Shown: positions 1 through 8,820, counted from the stretch's first letter. The stretch is DNA of 34,052 bases from DASXYG01 sp036502625 (GCA_036502625.1 DASXYG010000023.1:1-34052), one strand, 5' to 3'. Notes: generated by a model from the sequence alone, not told the origin. Made by a program: numbers and translations.

Positions 1-1008
1 CGCCGCGTGCACCTCGCCACCATCTGGGCCGCCGCCGTCGGCACGCTGTTCTCCGCGTACTTCATCCTCGCGGCCAACTCCTGGATGCAGCACCCGGTCG
101 GCTACACCATCGACAAGGCGACCGGCCGCGCGCGGCTGACCGACATCGTCGCCGTGCTCACCAACGACGTGGCGCTCGCCGCGATCTTCCACACCACGGC
201 CGCCTGCTTCCTCATCGGCGGCGCGCTGGTGACGGGCGTGTCGCTGTGGCGCGTGATGCGGCCGGGCCCGGACACCGCGGCGTTCCGTTCGGCGACGAAG
301 GTCGGCGCCTGGACGACCCTGGTCTCCTCGGCGGCGCTCGCGCTCAGCGGCGATTTCATCGGCCGGGTGATGTTCGCGCGCGAGCCGATGAAGATGGCCG
401 CCAGCGACTGGCTGCGCGACACCGCGGCGCCCGCCGGGTACTCGCTGATCAAGTTCGGGCCGGTGGACATCCGGATACCGGACCTGCTGTCGCTGCTGGC
501 CACGCACACCCTCGACGGCCGCGTCCAGGGCATGGACCAGCTCCAGGCGGCGGCCGTGGCGCGGTACGGGCCGGGGTCGTACACGCCGTTCGTCCCGGTG
601 ACGTACTGGAGCTACCGGCTGATGATCGTCGTCGGCCTGGCCACCGGGCTGATCGCCGCGATCGTGCTGTGGAGGACGCGCGGGGGCCGTACTCCGAAGT
701 CGCGGTCGCTGCTCGGCGCGGCCGTCGGGCTGCCGGTGATGCCGCTGGTGGCGAGCACCGCGGGATGGGTGTTCACCGAGATGGGCCGCCAGCCGTGGCT
801 GGTCAGCGGGGTGCTGCGCACCGCGTCCGGGGTCTCCCCCGGGGTGTCGGCCGCCGAGGTGGCCACGTCGCTGGCGGTGTTCACCGTGCTGTACGCGGTG
901 CTCGCGGTCATCGAGGTGCGGCTGCTCCTGCGGTACGCGCGCGGCCCGCTGCCCGCCGCCGACCCACCGGTGCCCACCCGCGACGCCCTGCCGGCATTCG
1001 CGTACTAA
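1..1008 (+). CDS. cydA: Cytochrome bd quinol oxidase subunit I, 5' end missing
   Basis: Membrane subunit of cytochrome bd oxidase, which oxidises quinol and reduces O2 to water. The frame is open to the first base, so the start lies upstream; I align base 1 to about residue 130 of the usual 450-500. Counting from the GTG at 7, visible landmarks are the conserved NSWMQHP (residues 24-30), the His62 region (FHT) matching the haem b558 ligand, LSGDFIGR (113-120), Met206 in SYRLM matching the second b558 ligand, and EMGRQPW (258-264). About 70 residues separate the SDW segment from SYRLM, roughly half the E. coli span, so this is the short Q-loop type usual in Gram-positives. cydB follows after 16 nt. 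The ligand assignment is by analogy with E. coli CydA. Confidence 0.95.
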   Translation, partial: RRVHLATIWAAAVGTLFSAYFILAANSWMQHPVGYTIDKATGRARLTDIVAVLTNDVALAAIFHTTAACFLIGGALVTGVSLWRVMRPGPDTAAFRSATKVGAWTTLVSSAALALSGDFIGRVMFAREPMKMAASDWLRDTAAPAGYSLIKFGPVDIRIPDLLSLLATHTLDGRVQGMDQLQAAAVARYGPGSYTPFVPVTYWSYRLMIVVGLATGLIAAIVLWRTRGGRTPKSRSLLGAAVGLPVMPLVASTAGWVFTEMGRQPWLVSGVLRTASGVSPGVSAAEVATSLAVFTVLYAVLAVIEVRLLLRYARGPLPAADPPVPTRDALPAFAY

Positions 1009-1024
1009 GGACGGAGCGACCGTC

Positions 1025-2059
1025 ATGGAACTGACCACCGTCTGGTTCGCGGTCATCGCGTTCCTGTGGACCGGCTACTTCGTCCTCGAAGGGTTCGACT
1101 TCGGCGTGGGCGTGCTGCTGCCGCTGATCGGCCGCGGCCGGGACGCCGAGGCGCGCCGCCGGACGATGCTGACCACCATCGGGCCGGTGTGGGACGGCAA
1201 CGAGGTGTGGCTGATCGTCGCGGCCGGGGCGATGTTCGCGGCGTTCCCCGACTGGTACGCCACCGTCTTCTCCGGCTTCTACCTCCCGATGCTGGCCATC
1301 CTCGTGGCGCTGATCCTGCGCGGCCTCGCGATCGAGTACCGCGGCAAGCGCGACGACGCGGCGTGGCGCCGGCGCTGGGACGCCGCGATCTTCTGGGGCT
1401 CGCTCGTGCCGGCCGTCCTGTGGGGCATGGTGTTCGGGAACATCGCCGGCGGCGTGCCGGTGGACGCCGCGCACGAGTACGCCGGCGGCCTCGCCGACCT
1501 GGTCACCCCGTACGCGCTGCTCGGCGGTGCGACCACGCTGGCGCTGTTCGTCACGCACGGCGCGGTGTTCCTCGGGCTGAAGACGCGCGACGACGTACGG
1601 GCGTCCGCGCGGCGCGTGGCCATCTGGGCGGGCTGCGCGGCGGCCGCGGCGGGCACCGCGTTCGTCACGTGGACGCTGCTGCGCCACCCCGACCCGGTGG
1701 CCATCGGGCTGGCCGCGGTCGCGGTCGCCGGGCTGACCGCGGGGCTGGCCGCGAGCCGGGTGGGCCGCGACGGGTGGGCGTTCGCGGGGACGGCGGTGGC
1801 CACCGGGCTGGTGTTCGTCGTGCTGTTCTGGTCGCTGTTCCCGGACGTGCTGCCGTCCACGATCAACCCGGCGTACGCGCTCACCACGACGAACGCGGCG
1901 TCGTCGCCGTACGCGCTGCGGGTCATGAGCTGGCTCGCGGCGGTGTTCACGCCGCTGGTGCTGCTGTACCAGGGCTGGACGTACTGGGTGTTCCGGCGCC
2001 GCGTCTCCACCCGTGACCTGGCCGAACCGCCGCGTCCTGTAGCCGCCCCGCACGGGTGA
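1025..2059 (+). CDS. cydB: Cytochrome bd quinol oxidase subunit II
   Basis: Second membrane subunit of the bd oxidase, 344 residues, normal for CydB. The N-terminal segment GFDFGVGVLLPL and the motif GPVWDGNEVWL (residues about 53-63) are family signatures, and FPDWYATVFSGFYLP follows. Roughly eight or nine hydrophobic segments are visible. The ATG at 1025 is preceded by GGACGGAG, an acceptable ribosome-binding site, and the gene lies 16 nt after cydA, so the two are surely co-transcribed. The C-terminus is charged and proline-rich. Nothing looks truncated. Confidence 0.96.
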   Translation: MELTTVWFAVIAFLWTGYFVLEGFDFGVGVLLPLIGRGRDAEARRRTMLTTIGPVWDGNEVWLIVAAGAMFAAFPDWYATVFSGFYLPMLAILVALILRGLAIEYRGKRDDAAWRRRWDAAIFWGSLVPAVLWGMVFGNIAGGVPVDAAHEYAGGLADLVTPYALLGGATTLALFVTHGAVFLGLKTRDDVRASARRVAIWAGCAAAAAGTAFVTWTLLRHPDPVAIGLAAVAVAGLTAGLAASRVGRDGWAFAGTAVATGLVFVVLFWSLFPDVLPSTINPAYALTTTNAASSPYALRVMSWLAAVFTPLVLLYQGWTYWVFRRRVSTRDLAEPPRPVAAPHG

Positions 2060-2095
2060 CTGGGGGAAACCGCACCCGGAAACGGCGCTGTACGG

Positions 2096-2110
2096 CATCG
2101 GAATCCGATG
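2096..2110. promoter_or_regulatory. 15-bp perfect palindrome in the cydB-cydD gap
   Basis: CATCGGA-A-TCCGATG is a perfect 7-1-7 inverted repeat inside the 112-bp gap between cydB and cydD. It has no T-run and does not match the Rex-type consensus TTGTGAA-N6-TTCACAA. It may be an operator for a separate cydDC promoter or an RNA hairpin. The function is unknown. Confidence 0.35.
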
Positions 2111-2171
2111 GGCACGCTGCGACACTGGACCGGGCCATACGACCACGGACCGTACACAGAAGGGGCCGATC

Positions 2172-3848
2172 ATGAGGCCGCTCGATCCGCGCCTGCTGCG
2201 CTACGCGCGCGCCACCGCCACGCACCTCGGCGTCCTCGTGGCGCTCGGCGCGGTAACCGCGGGCCTGGTCATCGCGCAGGCGTGGCTGCTGTCCGGGGCG
2301 ATCGCGGGCGCTTTCCACGGGGGCGCCTGGTCCGGGCTCGGCGGCACCGTGCTGCTGCTCGCGCTGGTCATCGCCGGGCGGGTGCTGGTCGCGTGGCTGG
2401 GCGAGGCGGCGGCGTACCGCGCGTCCGCCTCCGTCAAGTCGCAGCTCCGGCGGCGGCTGCTGGACCACGCGCTGCGGCTCGGGCCGCGCTGGCTGGCGCG
2501 CGGCCGTACGGGCGAGATCGCGGCGCTGGCCACCCGCGGCGTGGACGCGCTCGACGGCTACTTCGCGAAGTACCTGCCGCAGCTCGTGCTGGCGGTCATC
2601 GTCCCGGTGGCCATCCTCGCCGTGGTGCTGCCCACCGACCTGCTCGCCGGGATCACGATCATGGTGACGCTCCCGCTGATCCCGCTGTTCATGGCGCTGA
2701 TCGGGATGGCCACGCAGGCGCGCACCCGGCGCCGGTGGCGGGCGCTGGCCGCGCTGTCCCACCACTTCCTCGACGTCGTCTCCGGGCTGCCCACGCTGAA
2801 GGTGTTCGGCCGCGCGAAGGCGCAGGCGGACAGCATCAGGCGGATCACCGACGAGTACCGCCGCGCCACCCTCGGCACGCTCAAGCTGGCGTTCGTGTCG
2901 TCCCTGGCGCTGGAGCTGCTGGCCACGCTGTCGGTGGCGCTGGTCGCGGTGGGCATCGGCCTCCGGCTGGTGGGCGGCGACCTGTCGCTGCGCACGGCCC
3001 TGCTCGTGCTGATCCTCGCGCCCGAGGCGTACCTGCCGCTGCGCATGGTCGGCACGCACTTCCACGCCAGCGCCGACGGCCTCGCCGCCGCCGAGGAGGT
3101 CTTCACGGTGCTGGAGACCCCCGCGCCCGAGCGGGGCGTACGGCGCGACGTGCCGCGCCCGGTGCGGGTCGAGGTCGCGGGGGTGACCGTACGGCACCCC
3201 GAGCGACCCGAGCCCGCCCCGTACGGCGCGGCGCTCACGCTCACGGCGGGCCGCGTGACCGCGCTGGCCGGGCCGTCAGGCACCGGCAAGTCCACCCTGG
3301 TCGACGTCCTCCTCGGCTTCGCCGTGCCCGACGAGGGCCAGGTCACGGTGCACGGCGCGGCGGAGGCCGTGCCGCTCGGCGACCTCGATCCGGACGCGTG
3401 GCGGGCGCTGGTGGCATGGGTGCCGCAGGAGCCGCGGCCGCTGCCCGGCACGGTGGCCGGCGCCATCAGGCTCGGCGCGCCCGACGCCTCCGATGACGCC
3501 GTGCGCCGCGCCGCGGACGCCGCGGCCCTGGACGACCTGCCGCTCGACGCGGTGCTCACCGAGGACGGCCACGGTGTGTCCGCCGGGCAGCGCCGCCGGA
3601 TCGCGCTGGCCCGCGCCTTCCTCCGCGCCGACGCCGGCGCCCCGATCCTGCTGCTCGACGAGCCCACCGCGGGCCTCGACGCCGCCACGGAGGCGCGCGT
3701 CCTGGCGTCCCTGCGCGGCTACGCCGACACCGGCCACCTGGTCCTGCTGGTCGCGCACCGCCCGAGCGTCCTCACCGCCGCCGACGAGGTGGTCGCGCTC
3801 GAACCCACGCCCGAGCCCGTACCCGAACCGGAGGCGATCCGGGCATGA
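2172..3848 (+). CDS. cydD: ABC exporter subunit CydD-like (cytochrome bd assembly)
   Basis: One half of the heterodimeric CydDC ABC exporter, which in E. coli exports reduced thiols and is required for cytochrome bd assembly. The protein has 558 residues: an N-terminal six-helix membrane domain (to about residue 310) and a C-terminal ATPase. Walker A is GPSGTGKST (367-375), Walker B is ILLLDEPTAGLD (from 492), and the switch His lies in VLLVAHR. The signature motif is VSAGQ (469-473) rather than LSGGQ, so this half may form the degenerate nucleotide site. AGAAGGGG precedes the ATG. It overlaps cydC by 4 nt (ATGA), indicating translational coupling. The D/C assignment follows gene order. Confidence 0.9.
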   Translation: MRPLDPRLLRYARATATHLGVLVALGAVTAGLVIAQAWLLSGAIAGAFHGGAWSGLGGTVLLLALVIAGRVLVAWLGEAAAYRASASVKSQLRRRLLDHALRLGPRWLARGRTGEIAALATRGVDALDGYFAKYLPQLVLAVIVPVAILAVVLPTDLLAGITIMVTLPLIPLFMALIGMATQARTRRRWRALAALSHHFLDVVSGLPTLKVFGRAKAQADSIRRITDEYRRATLGTLKLAFVSSLALELLATLSVALVAVGIGLRLVGGDLSLRTALLVLILAPEAYLPLRMVGTHFHASADGLAAAEEVFTVLETPAPERGVRRDVPRPVRVEVAGVTVRHPERPEPAPYGAALTLTAGRVTALAGPSGTGKSTLVDVLLGFAVPDEGQVTVHGAAEAVPLGDLDPDAWRALVAWVPQEPRPLPGTVAGAIRLGAPDASDDAVRRAADAAALDDLPLDAVLTEDGHGVSAGQRRRIALARAFLRADAGAPILLLDEPTAGLDAATEARVLASLRGYADTGHLVLLVAHRPSVLTAADEVVALEPTPEPVPEPEAIRA

Positions 3849-5614
3849 CCGCATCCGTGCGCACCACTCCCCCACGGCTTTCGCCCCGGCCCGCGCGGGC
3901 CGCGACCACCCGCGCCGGGGCCACCCGGTGGCCGCTGGTGCGCGTGCTCGCGTACGGCCGGGGCGCGTACGGGCGGCTCGGGCTCGCCGCGCTGATGGGC
4001 ATCGTGGCGGCCGGATGCGCGGTCGGGCTCGGGGCCACGTCCGCGTGGCTGATCGCGCGGGCCGCGCAGCATCCGCCCGTGCTGTACCTCATGGTCGCGG
4101 TCACCGCGGTCCGCGCGTTCGGCATCTTCCGCGGCGTCGGGCGGTACACCGAGCGGCTGGTCGGCCACGACGCGGCGCTGCGCATCCTCGGACGGCTGCG
4201 GGTCGCGGTGTACCGGCGGCTGGAGCGGCTCGCCCCGGCCGGGCTGGACGCGTTCCGCTCGGGCGACCTGACGTCCCGCCTGGTCACGGACGTGGACGAC
4301 CTCGCGGACGTGTGGCTGCGGGTGCTGCTCCCGTACGCCGTCGCCCTGGTGGTCGGGGCGGGGAGCGTGGCGCTCATGGCGGCGCTGCTGCCCGCGGCGG
4401 GCGTGCTGCTGGCGGTGACGCTGGTGCTGGTCGCGGTCGGCGCGCCGTGGCTGGCCGGGCGGTTCGCGCGGGCGGCCGAGCGGCGCGTGGCGCCACGCCG
4501 CGGCGCCCTGTCCGTCGCCGCGCTCGACACGCTGCGCGGCGCCGGCGAGCTGATCGCGTACGGCGCGGCCGACGCCGCCATGGAACGGGTCCGCGCCGCC
4601 GACGACGCCCTGGCCCGCGCCCAGCGCCGCTCCGCCGCCGGCCTCGGCGCGTCCGCGGCGGTCGCCGCGCTCGCGGTGGGCGGCGCGGTGTGGGGCGCGC
4701 TGCTGGTGGGGGTGCCCGCCGTGCACACGGGCGCGCTGTCCGGCGTGGCCCTGGCCGTCCTGGTGCTCGCGCCGCTCGCGATCCACGAGGTCGTCGCCGC
4801 CCTGCCGCCCGCGGCCCAGCAGCTCCCCCGCCTCCGCGCCGCCGCGAGCCGCGTCTTCGCCGTCCTCGACTCCCCCGACCCCGTAGCCGACCCCGCCGCC
4901 CCGGCCCCCGAACCCGCGCCCGCCGGACCGTCCGGCCCCCGCTACGGCCTGCGGGTGGACGATCTGTGGGCACGGTGGGCTCCGGACGGCCCCGACGTGC
5001 TGCGCGGCGTGCACCTCGACGTGCCCGCCGGGCAGCGGGTGGCCATCGTGGGCCGCAGCGGCGCCGGGAAGTCGACGCTGGCGGCCGTCCTCCTCCGGTT
5101 CCTCGACCCCGCGCACGGGACCGTGCGCGTCATCGGGGCCGACCCGCGCGGTACGGACACCGCCGCCATGGAGGGCGACGCCGTACGCCGCCTGGTCGGG
5201 CTGTGCGCGCAGGACGCCTACGTCTTCGACTCCACGATCGGCGCGAACGTCCGCCTGGCCCGGCCGGACGCGGACGACGCCCAGGTCCGCGCCGCCCTGG
5301 ACCGCGCGCGCCTGTGGGACTGGGTGGCCGGACTCCCGCACGGCCTCGACACCCCCGTCGGCGAGCACGGCGTACGGCTGTCCGGCGGGCAGCGGCAGCG
5401 CCTCGCGCTGGCCCGTACGCTGCTGGCCGACTTCCCCGTGGTGATCCTCGACGAGCCGACCGAGCACCTGGACGAGCCCACCGCCGCGGCGCTCACCGCG
5501 GACCTGCTCACCGCCACCGCGGGCCGTACGGTCCTGCTGATCACCCACCGGACCACCGGCCTCGACGCCTGCGACGCGGTGTACACGCTCGCGGACGGCG
5601 CGATCGCGCGCTGA
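3845..5614 (+). CDS. cydC: ABC exporter subunit CydC-like (cytochrome bd assembly)
   Basis: Partner of the preceding CydD subunit. It has 589 residues, with a proline/arginine-rich N-terminus of about 30 residues, a six-helix membrane domain, a proline/alanine linker near 345-360, then the ATPase domain. Walker A is GRSGAGKST (403-411), the signature is the canonical LSGGQ (512-516) and Walker B is VVILDEPTEHLD (532-543). Its ATG overlaps the cydD stop (ATGA). The true start could be slightly downstream, because the first 30 residues look unstructured. The gene ends 4 nt before the convergent SGNH hydrolase, leaving no room for a conventional terminator. Confidence 0.92.
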   Translation: MTASVRTTPPRLSPRPARAATTRAGATRWPLVRVLAYGRGAYGRLGLAALMGIVAAGCAVGLGATSAWLIARAAQHPPVLYLMVAVTAVRAFGIFRGVGRYTERLVGHDAALRILGRLRVAVYRRLERLAPAGLDAFRSGDLTSRLVTDVDDLADVWLRVLLPYAVALVVGAGSVALMAALLPAAGVLLAVTLVLVAVGAPWLAGRFARAAERRVAPRRGALSVAALDTLRGAGELIAYGAADAAMERVRAADDALARAQRRSAAGLGASAAVAALAVGGAVWGALLVGVPAVHTGALSGVALAVLVLAPLAIHEVVAALPPAAQQLPRLRAAASRVFAVLDSPDPVADPAAPAPEPAPAGPSGPRYGLRVDDLWARWAPDGPDVLRGVHLDVPAGQRVAIVGRSGAGKSTLAAVLLRFLDPAHGTVRVIGADPRGTDTAAMEGDAVRRLVGLCAQDAYVFDSTIGANVRLARPDADDAQVRAALDRARLWDWVAGLPHGLDTPVGEHGVRLSGGQRQRLALARTLLADFPVVILDEPTEHLDEPTAAALTADLLTATAGRTVLLITHRTTGLDACDAVYTLADGAIAR

Positions 5615-5618
5615 ACCG

Positions 5619-6401
5619 CTACTGCACCGGGCCGAGGCCGTTGTGCTTGGCGACCCGCCCGTCGCCGGAGGACTGGCCGCGCAGCCGCCGGTTCACCCAC
5701 GGCGCCATGAACTCGCGCGCCCACTCGATGTCCTTGCGCCGCTGGTCCAGCCACGGCACCGGCGGCTCGGCCGGGAACGGCGCGCGCCAGTCGTCGTCCA
5801 CCGGCAGGCCGAGCACCTCGCACACGCGCAGCGCCAGGCGGCGGTGGCCCTCCGACGACATGTGCAGCCGGTCCTCGCCCCACGCGCGCCAGTCCTGCAG
5901 CGCGTCCATCGACCACTGGTCGACCAGCAGGCAGTCGTGGCGGTCGGCGATCGCCCTGAGGTTCATGTTGTACGTCGCGATCCGGCCGCGCAGCCGCTTC
6001 AGCACCGGCACGTTCCTGGTGTCGAAGCCGGTGAAGATCAGCACCCGGGCGCCGGTCTCGCGCAGCCGCCGCACCCCGGCCTCGAAGATCCGCGCCAGTT
6101 CGTCGGGGTCGCCGGACGGCCGCAGCACGTCGTTGCCGCCGCCGCAGAACGACACGAGGTCGGGGCGCAGCTCACAGGCGCGCGGCACCTGCCCGACCAC
6201 GATCTCCCGCAGCAGCTTGCCGCGTACGGCGAGGTTCGCGTACGTGAGGTCCGGCGTGGTCTCGGCGAGCCGCTTGGCGACCCGGTCGGCCCAGCCGCGG
6301 AACCGGTCGCCGCCGGGATACGGGTCGTCGAGCCCCTCGGTGAAGCTGTCGCCGACGGCCACGAACGACCGTACGCGCGTCACGTCCCATGAATCGTTCA
6401 C
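5619..6401 (-). CDS. SGNH/GDSL-family hydrolase
   Basis: Probable cytoplasmic esterase or lipase of the SGNH fold, 260 residues; no signal peptide is visible. Block I is AVGDSFTEG with nucleophile Ser19; Gly61 lies in block II (NLAVRG); block III is GGGND with Asn90; block V is DRLH with Asp177 and His180. All four catalytic blocks are intact. I chose the GTG at 6401. A GTG at 6383 is also possible, and neither has a strong ribosome-binding site. The open frame continues upstream to 7226, but that part is antisense-frame shadow of the alpha/beta hydrolase gene. The gene starts 29 nt after that hydrolase stops, so co-transcription is likely. The substrate is unknown. Confidence 0.88.
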   Translation of the reverse strand: MNDSWDVTRVRSFVAVGDSFTEGLDDPYPGGDRFRGWADRVAKRLAETTPDLTYANLAVRGKLLREIVVGQVPRACELRPDLVSFCGGGNDVLRPSGDPDELARIFEAGVRRLRETGARVLIFTGFDTRNVPVLKRLRGRIATYNMNLRAIADRHDCLLVDQWSMDALQDWRAWGEDRLHMSSEGHRRLALRVCEVLGLPVDDDWRAPFPAEPPVPWLDQRRKDIEWAREFMAPWVNRRLRGQSSGDGRVAKHNGLGPVQ

Positions 6402-6430
6402 GTTGCCCAATAATGCAACGTGACCGGGCG

Positions 6431-7216
6431 CTAGGCGACGGTGGGGGTGGCCTCGGCGTGTGCCGCGACCCACGCGCCTATACGGTGCAGCAGCGCGGGG
6501 GTGGCCGCGCCCTCGGCGTGGCCGAATCCCGGTTCGAGCCACAGCTCGCGCGGCTCGCGCGCGGCGGCGTACAGGCGGTGCGCGTGCTCGATCGGGAAGT
6601 ACGGGTCGGCGTCGCCGTGGACGACGAGGAACGGCGTGGGCGCGATGAGCGCGGCGGCCTCGAACGGCGGCACCGGAACCGGGTCCCAGCCGCGCGGCGC
6701 GATGCGGGTGCGCAGCGCGTAGCGGGCGACGGCGCGGCCGACGGGCCGCTCGATGGCCCAGTGGACGCGGCGCATGGGCTTCGTGCCGCGGTAGTACCAC
6801 CGGGACGGCCCGCTGACGGAGACCGCCGAGACGACGCCGCCGACCAGGCCCGCGTGCCGGACCACGACGGAGGCGCCCATGGAGAACCCGACCGTGGCCA
6901 CCCGGTCGCAGCCCCGCTGCCGAAGGTGGGCCACGGCCGCCTCGACGTCCCAGATCTCCTGGTCGCCGACGGTGGACACCCCGCCGGACCGGCCATGGCC
7001 GCGGAAGTCGAACGACAGCACCCGGCCGTAGCGGCTGAGCAGCGCCGCCACCCGGCGCACCGGCGGCTCGCGCCAGCCCCCGGTGAAGCCGTGCGCCACG
7101 ACGACGCCGGGCCCGTCCGGATCGCGGTCGCCGGTGAGCATGACGGCGTCGAGGCGCACGTCGTCGCGGGTGCGGAGGGTCAGGGGTTCGACGGTGAACG
7201 GAAGCGGGGCGGCCAT
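6431..7216 (-). CDS. Alpha/beta hydrolase
   Basis: Cytoplasmic alpha/beta-fold hydrolase of 261 residues. The oxyanion segment is HGFTGG (42-47), the nucleophile elbow is GFSMGA with Ser112, the acid is Asp204 in HGDADPYFP and the catalytic His is His233 in FGHAEGA. The sequence resembles the broad family that includes acylglycerol lipases and serine aminopeptidase S33 proteins; no substrate can be inferred. The ATG at 7216 is chosen because homology-like sequence (PFTVEPLTLRTRDDV) begins directly after it, and the longer open frame upstream is arginine-rich shadow. It sits between the small acidic protein and the SGNH hydrolase, all on the minus strand. Confidence 0.88.
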   Translation of the reverse strand: MAAPLPFTVEPLTLRTRDDVRLDAVMLTGDRDPDGPGVVVAHGFTGGWREPPVRRVAALLSRYGRVLSFDFRGHGRSGGVSTVGDQEIWDVEAAVAHLRQRGCDRVATVGFSMGASVVVRHAGLVGGVVSAVSVSGPSRWYYRGTKPMRRVHWAIERPVGRAVARYALRTRIAPRGWDPVPVPPFEAAALIAPTPFLVVHGDADPYFPIEHAHRLYAAAREPRELWLEPGFGHAEGAATPALLHRIGAWVAAHAEATPTVA

Positions 7217-7274
7217 GGAAGCCCATGATGCCGCCCCGCCGCCCCGAACGCCTGGTCGGGGTCTGCTCCGCCGA

Positions 7275-7484
7275 TCAGCCGTCGTCGGCCATGGATGCCT
7301 TCTCGTTCTTGTTCTTCTCCTCAAGGGCGGCGCGCAACGCCGTCTCCGCCGCGTCCAAAGCCGCACGTGCCGTGATGGCGTTGGTATGGGCGCGGTCGAC
7401 ATCGTCGAGCTCGATGCAGTCGAAGGCGACCCTCGCGTCGTGGATCGCCAGCTCCAACTGGCGACTCGCCTCATCGAGACTCAT
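7275..7484 (-). CDS. Small acidic helical protein, unknown function
   Basis: A 69-residue protein that I do not recognise. The ATG at 7484 is preceded by GAGGAAGG at good spacing, which strongly supports this start over the longer 99-residue frame. The composition is rich in Ala, Glu, Asp and Leu, and it ends in a charged KNKNEKASMADDG tail. The body (MSLDEASRQLELAIHDAR onward) looks like two amphipathic helices with a turn near the middle. No cysteines cluster and there is no membrane segment. The codon choice in the last 20 codons (TTC, AAG, AAC) and the local GC content are lower than in the flanking genes. Confidence 0.75.
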   Translation of the reverse strand: MSLDEASRQLELAIHDARVAFDCIELDDVDRAHTNAITARAALDAAETALRAALEEKNKNEKASMADDG

Positions 7485-7614
7485 ACGGTCACCTTCCTCT
7501 GGTATCCCCGTCGCCGGGGTTACGTCCACGCGGGCGCTCATGATCGAACGTCTTCCCGCTGAGCTTCCCGGCACACGTAAGCTACCGCGCCATACTCGCT
7601 ACGCGCACGTACAA

Positions 7615-8274
7615 CTACCTATCGTGTTCACGCCAGTCCGGCCAGAGGCGGCGGGCGACCGAGCGGTCGAGCCGCCCGCCCAGGTGCATGGACCGCCACA
7701 CGCCGCGGTACCCGGGCAGGATCCCGGCGGCCACCGTCACATGCCCGGCGACCAGCGCCGTGAGCGCGTACGTGGACCATCGGTGCACCCCGACCAGCAG
7801 CGGGAACCAGGGTCCGCCGTGCAGCAGCGCGATCGCGGCGCCGCTGGCCACGAGCAGGGCCAGCACCACGACCAGGCCGATGTTCATCAGCCGCTGGCCG
7901 GGGTCGAACCGGCCGTCGTGGCGGGCGAACCCGCCGGTGACGACGGCCGCGGGCCACCGGCGCCACCACGTCAGATCCGTACGCCGGACCCGTACGGTCT
8001 CGCGCGCGAAGCCGGGCACCCCGCGGATCAGCGCCGCGACGCCCACGCCCACGACGGCCGCGAACGCCCACCCGGTGTAGGTGTGCAGCACGGTGTCCGG
8101 GACGCCGAACAGCCGCGACAGCGGGCTCGGCCTCCCCTCGTTCCCGGCGATCAGCCACCAGCCGGTGAACAGCAGCACCAGCACCGCGGCGTAGACGCCC
8201 GCGTGGAACCACCGGGCCGTACGCCCGTACCTGCGCACGACCGTACGGCCGGCACGGCGTTCGCGAAGTGCCAC
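7615..8274 (-). CDS. Di-haem cytochrome b561-type membrane protein
   Basis: Integral membrane electron carrier of the bacterial cytochrome b561 / formate dehydrogenase gamma / hydrogenase cytochrome b fold, 219 residues. Four candidate haem-ligating histidines sit in or next to membrane helices: His24 (RWFHAGVY), His64 (VLHTYTGW), His164 (VGVHRWSTYA) and His178 (VAGHVTVA). The loop GRFDPGQRLMN (121-131) is typical of the family. The GTG start at 8274 is preceded by GAGGGGG and lies 11 nt after the lipoprotein stop, so the two are an operon. No dehydrogenase subunit is nearby, which makes the electron donor or acceptor unknown. Function by fold only. Confidence 0.82.
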   Translation of the reverse strand: MALRERRAGRTVVRRYGRTARWFHAGVYAAVLVLLFTGWWLIAGNEGRPSPLSRLFGVPDTVLHTYTGWAFAAVVGVGVAALIRGVPGFARETVRVRRTDLTWWRRWPAAVVTGGFARHDGRFDPGQRLMNIGLVVVLALLVASGAAIALLHGGPWFPLLVGVHRWSTYALTALVAGHVTVAAGILPGYRGVWRSMHLGGRLDRSVARRLWPDWREHDR

Positions 8275-8285
8275 GACCGGCCCCC

Positions 8286-8774
8286 TCAGTAGTTGTACGG
8301 ACCGCCGCCGCCGGTGCTGCTCGGCGTGCTCGACGCCCCGCCGCCACCGCCGCCCTTGACGTTCACGGTCACCTGGGCGCTGGGCCCGACGGGCGAGTGG
8401 TCGGCGTGCTGGAGCGTGACGCCGATGGTGTGCCGCCCGGCCGGGATGTTCCGCACCGTGTACGTCGTCTTCGGCACGACCGTGTAGTCCTGGGTCCTGC
8501 CGTCGATGAACACGTGGACGTGGTCCTTGCCGCTGCTGGGCGGCCCGAGCGCCACGCCCGTGGTGAAGCTGAGCTTCACCGGGGCGGTGACCGATGCGCC
8601 GTCCTTGGGCGTGAGGATCGTCAGCGCCGCCTTGCCGCCACCGCTTGAGCCACCGCTCGGCGACGCGGCCGCGCCCGTACCGCCGCCCCCGCCCATTCCG
8701 CACGCGGCCAGCAGCATCCCCGCGGCCGCCAGGCCGGCGGCGCGTGCGGCGTTCGTGTGTACCCGAGATCGCAT
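8286..8774 (-). CDS. Predicted lipoprotein with a beta-rich, His-containing domain
   Basis: Secreted, membrane-anchored protein of 162 residues. The N-terminus has arginines, a hydrophobic core and a lipobox L-A-A-C with Cys25 as the lipidated residue. A Gly/Ser linker (26-47) leads to an Ig-like beta domain (ALTILTPKDG onward) containing DHVHVFIDG and LQHADHSP, whose His residues could bind a metal. The C-terminus is a second Gly/Ser tract ending in PYNY. The region resembles DUF4399-like domains, though I cannot confirm this. GGAGGT precedes the ATG. It is co-transcribed with the cytochrome b and divergent from the ECF sigma factor, which suggests an envelope or redox role under that sigma factor. 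Confidence 0.82.
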   Translation of the reverse strand: MRSRVHTNAARAAGLAAAGMLLAACGMGGGGGTGAAASPSGGSSGGGKAALTILTPKDGASVTAPVKLSFTTGVALGPPSSGKDHVHVFIDGRTQDYTVVPKTTYTVRNIPAGRHTIGVTLQHADHSPVGPSAQVTVNVKGGGGGGASSTPSSTGGGGPYNY

Positions 8775-8820
8775 GAGCTACCTCCACCGTCATCGACGTG
8801 TCCGGTAGTACGCGGACCCG

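Noticed and set aside
3493..6423. 976-residue open frame across cydD, cydC and the SGNH gene
   Set aside because: It is rich in Arg, Pro and Ala, has no motifs, and lies in other frames of genes with clear domains. It is a high-GC shadow.
6402..7226. N-terminal extension of the SGNH hydrolase frame to 535 residues
   Set aside because: It overlaps the alpha/beta hydrolase gene in another frame and has no sensible sequence.
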